A DNA stretch of 7,466 nucleotides. It comes from an uncultured Methylococcaceae bacterium. GTDB taxonomy: Bacteria > Pseudomonadota > Gammaproteobacteria > Methylococcales > Methylomonadaceae. Where the stretch lies: NCBI GenBank assembly GCA_913009515.1, contig CAJVYO010000083.1:1-7466 (forward strand), given 5' to 3'. Positions within the stretch are counted from its first letter, which is position 1. Each line of letters opens with the position of its first letter. Below, piece by piece: positions 6,248-7,466 of the stretch. The notes beneath the pieces are model-generated. The model was not told the origin of the DNA. It ran no database searches and was given only the letters and a program-made list of their open reading frames with translations. Both the position numbers and the translations under genes were made by a program.

Positions 6248-6451
6248 ATGGCTACAGGTAGCGTTAAGTGGTTCAACGAATCAAAAGGTTTCGGTTTTAT
6301 TTCTCAAGATGACGGCGGTGCAGATGTATTCGTACATTTCAGTGCAATTCAAGGATCAGGATTTAAAACATTAAACGAAGGTCAATTAGTGACTTTTGAA
6401 GTAGAAGACGGTCCTAAAGGTCCTCAAGCTACAAGTGTTACACCAGTATAA
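6248..6451 (+). CDS. Cold-shock protein, CspA family (single cold-shock domain)
   Basis: This 67-residue protein is one complete cold-shock domain, a five-stranded OB-fold barrel that binds single-stranded RNA and DNA and acts as an RNA chaperone or antiterminator. Visible motifs are KWFN (7-10), RNP1 KGFGFI (13-18) and RNP2 VFVHF (27-31), with the exposed aromatics W8, F15, F17, F28, H30 and F31 in place. The ending GPKGPQATSV matches the family. The length is normal. It is transcribed alone: it has a promoter-like element, a long leader and a strong terminator 22 bases after its stop. Which csp paralogue it is, and whether cold or growth phase induces it, cannot be told from the protein. 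Confidence 0.96.
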   Translation: MATGSVKWFNESKGFGFISQDDGGADVFVHFSAIQGSGFKTLNEGQLVTFEVEDGPKGPQATSVTPV

Positions 6452-6473
6452 AGAATTAACTTTCTTTCATACT

Positions 6474-6504
6474 AAAAAAAGCCCGCATTAGCGGGCTTTT
6501 TTTT
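6474..6504. terminator. Strong intrinsic terminator after csp
   Basis: A7-GCCCGC (6474-6486) and GCGGGC-T7 (6491-6503) form a perfect 13-bp stem around the 4-base loop ATTA, with the T-run continuing to 6504. It ends csp transcription. It also stands just 20 bases before the next gene on the same strand, so it may limit transcription into that gene. Confidence 0.95.
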
Positions 6505-6524
6505 GCCTTTTTTTCAGGAAATTT

Positions 6525-7466
6525 ATGTTAAATATTATTTGGGTCTTATTTTTTATCATCGCGTTTATATTAGCGTTAGGTAAATTAGTATTCTTAGGTG
6601 AACAGCAGGTTTTTGCTGAGATGATTCAAGTGATGTTTACACTGTCTAAAACGGCTTTTGAGATAGCCTTAGGGTTAACCGGTATTTTATCGCTGTGGCT
6701 AGGGATTATGAATATTGGTGAGAAAAGTGGCTTAATTCGATTGTTAACCCGAGGTTTAACCCCCTTATTTAAGCGTTTAATGCCCGAAGTCCCTGACAAT
6801 CACCCCGCACTCGGGGCAATGGTGATGAATATTTCTGCCAATGCATTAGGTTTAGATAACGCCGCAACACCTTTAGGCATTAAAGCCATGAAAGCCTTGC
6901 AAAGCTTGAATCCGAGTCCTAATACTGCCAGTAATGCCCAAATTTTATTTTTAGTAATTAATACCTCGGCGGTCACCTTATTTCCGGTGACTATTTTTAC
7001 CTATCGACATCAACTAGGGGCAAGTAATCCTGCGGACGTGTTTATACCTATTTTAATTGCGACGTATTGCTCTACTTTAATCGGTATTTTAGCGGTTGCA
7101 TGGATACAAAAAATTAACCTATGGGACAAGGTTATTTTAAGCTACTTAATAGGCTTTAGCAGTTTGGTGCTTGGCATTGTGTATTATTTTAGTCAATTAA
7201 GCCAAGTTGATATGATGCAGCAATCAGCACTGATTAGTAATGTTATTTTATTCAGTTTGGTAATTGCCTTTATTTTGATGGCAAGTTACCAGCGAATTAA
7301 CGCCTATGAAGCGTTTATTGAAGGTGCAAAGGAAGGCTTTAGTACTGCTATTATGATTATTCCCTATTTAGTCGCAATGCTAGTCGCTATTGGCGTGTTT
7401 AGAGCGAGTGGGGCATTAGAATTATGTACAGATGGCTTACGTTATGGCATTAATTTAGTGGGTTGG
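6525..7466 (+). CDS. SpmA-SpmB fusion, nucleoside-recognition (Gate) domain membrane protein, 3' end outside window
   Basis: The frame is open from ATG 6525 to the window end (314 codons), with AGGA (6516-6519) 5 bases upstream as ribosome binding site. The first part resembles Bacillus SpmA: hydrophobic segments at about 3-24 and 45-65, then MNISANALGLDNAATPLGIKA (101-121), INTSAVTLFP (145-154) and further segments at about 173-194 and 204-223. The second part resembles SpmB: a membrane segment (238-254), then YEAFIEGAKEGFSTA (261-275) and IIPYLVAMLVAIGVFRASG (278-296). Bacillus encodes these as two genes needed for spore core dehydration. Here they are fused, with about 100 residues presumably beyond the edge. 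The protein is an inner-membrane protein, a possible transporter of unknown substrate. Family call firm, function unknown. Confidence 0.92.
   Translation, partial: MLNIIWVLFFIIAFILALGKLVFLGEQQVFAEMIQVMFTLSKTAFEIALGLTGILSLWLGIMNIGEKSGLIRLLTRGLTPLFKRLMPEVPDNHPALGAMVMNISANALGLDNAATPLGIKAMKALQSLNPSPNTASNAQILFLVINTSAVTLFPVTIFTYRHQLGASNPADVFIPILIATYCSTLIGILAVAWIQKINLWDKVILSYLIGFSSLVLGIVYYFSQLSQVDMMQQSALISNVILFSLVIAFILMASYQRINAYEAFIEGAKEGFSTAIMIIPYLVAMLVAIGVFRASGALELCTDGLRYGINLVGW

Overview
The window is AT-rich bacterial chromosome, densely packed with short intergenic gaps. It looks gammaproteobacterial. The evidence is dapF overlapping a DUF484 gene, the DUF2333/DUF4389 pair, a long-form PhnA protein, a Ppx/GppA phosphatase, a CspA-type cold-shock protein and an SpmA-SpmB fusion. 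The low GC with this gene content would suit a low-GC Methylococcales-type or symbiont lineage, but that placement is a guess. No mobile element, tRNA, rRNA, CRISPR array or phage gene was seen, and no gene-free stretch exceeds 300 bases.

Layout. (1) 1-1060: the 3' part of dapF (lysine/peptidoglycan precursor synthesis) overlaps a DUF484 gene by 4 nt. The xerC gene that usually follows in this class is absent. (2) 1229-2541: a two-gene operon of membrane proteins, DUF2333 then DUF4389, with stop and start sharing one base. It has its own leader and ends in a bidirectional terminator (2544-2574). (3) 2587-3171, minus strand: a PhnA/YjdM-type zinc-ribbon protein, convergent with the pair before it and divergent from the next operon. 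(4) 3316-6075: ppx/gppA followed by an unrecognised membrane-anchored protein, in the same reading frame and separated only by an amber stop and three codons. (5) 6117-6504: a compact cold-shock gene with promoter-like sequence, a leader of about 120 nt and a perfect 13-bp-stem terminator. (6) 6525-7466: the first 314 codons of an SpmA-SpmB (nucleoside-recognition/Gate domain) fusion that runs off the window.

Most of this is core housekeeping sequence. I do not see a convincing new defence or mobile system. The points most worth a second look are the unrecognised 412-residue protein downstream of ppx, its in-frame amber junction with ppx, the SpmA-SpmB fusion just behind the csp terminator, and possible RNA structure at the csp ribosome binding site.
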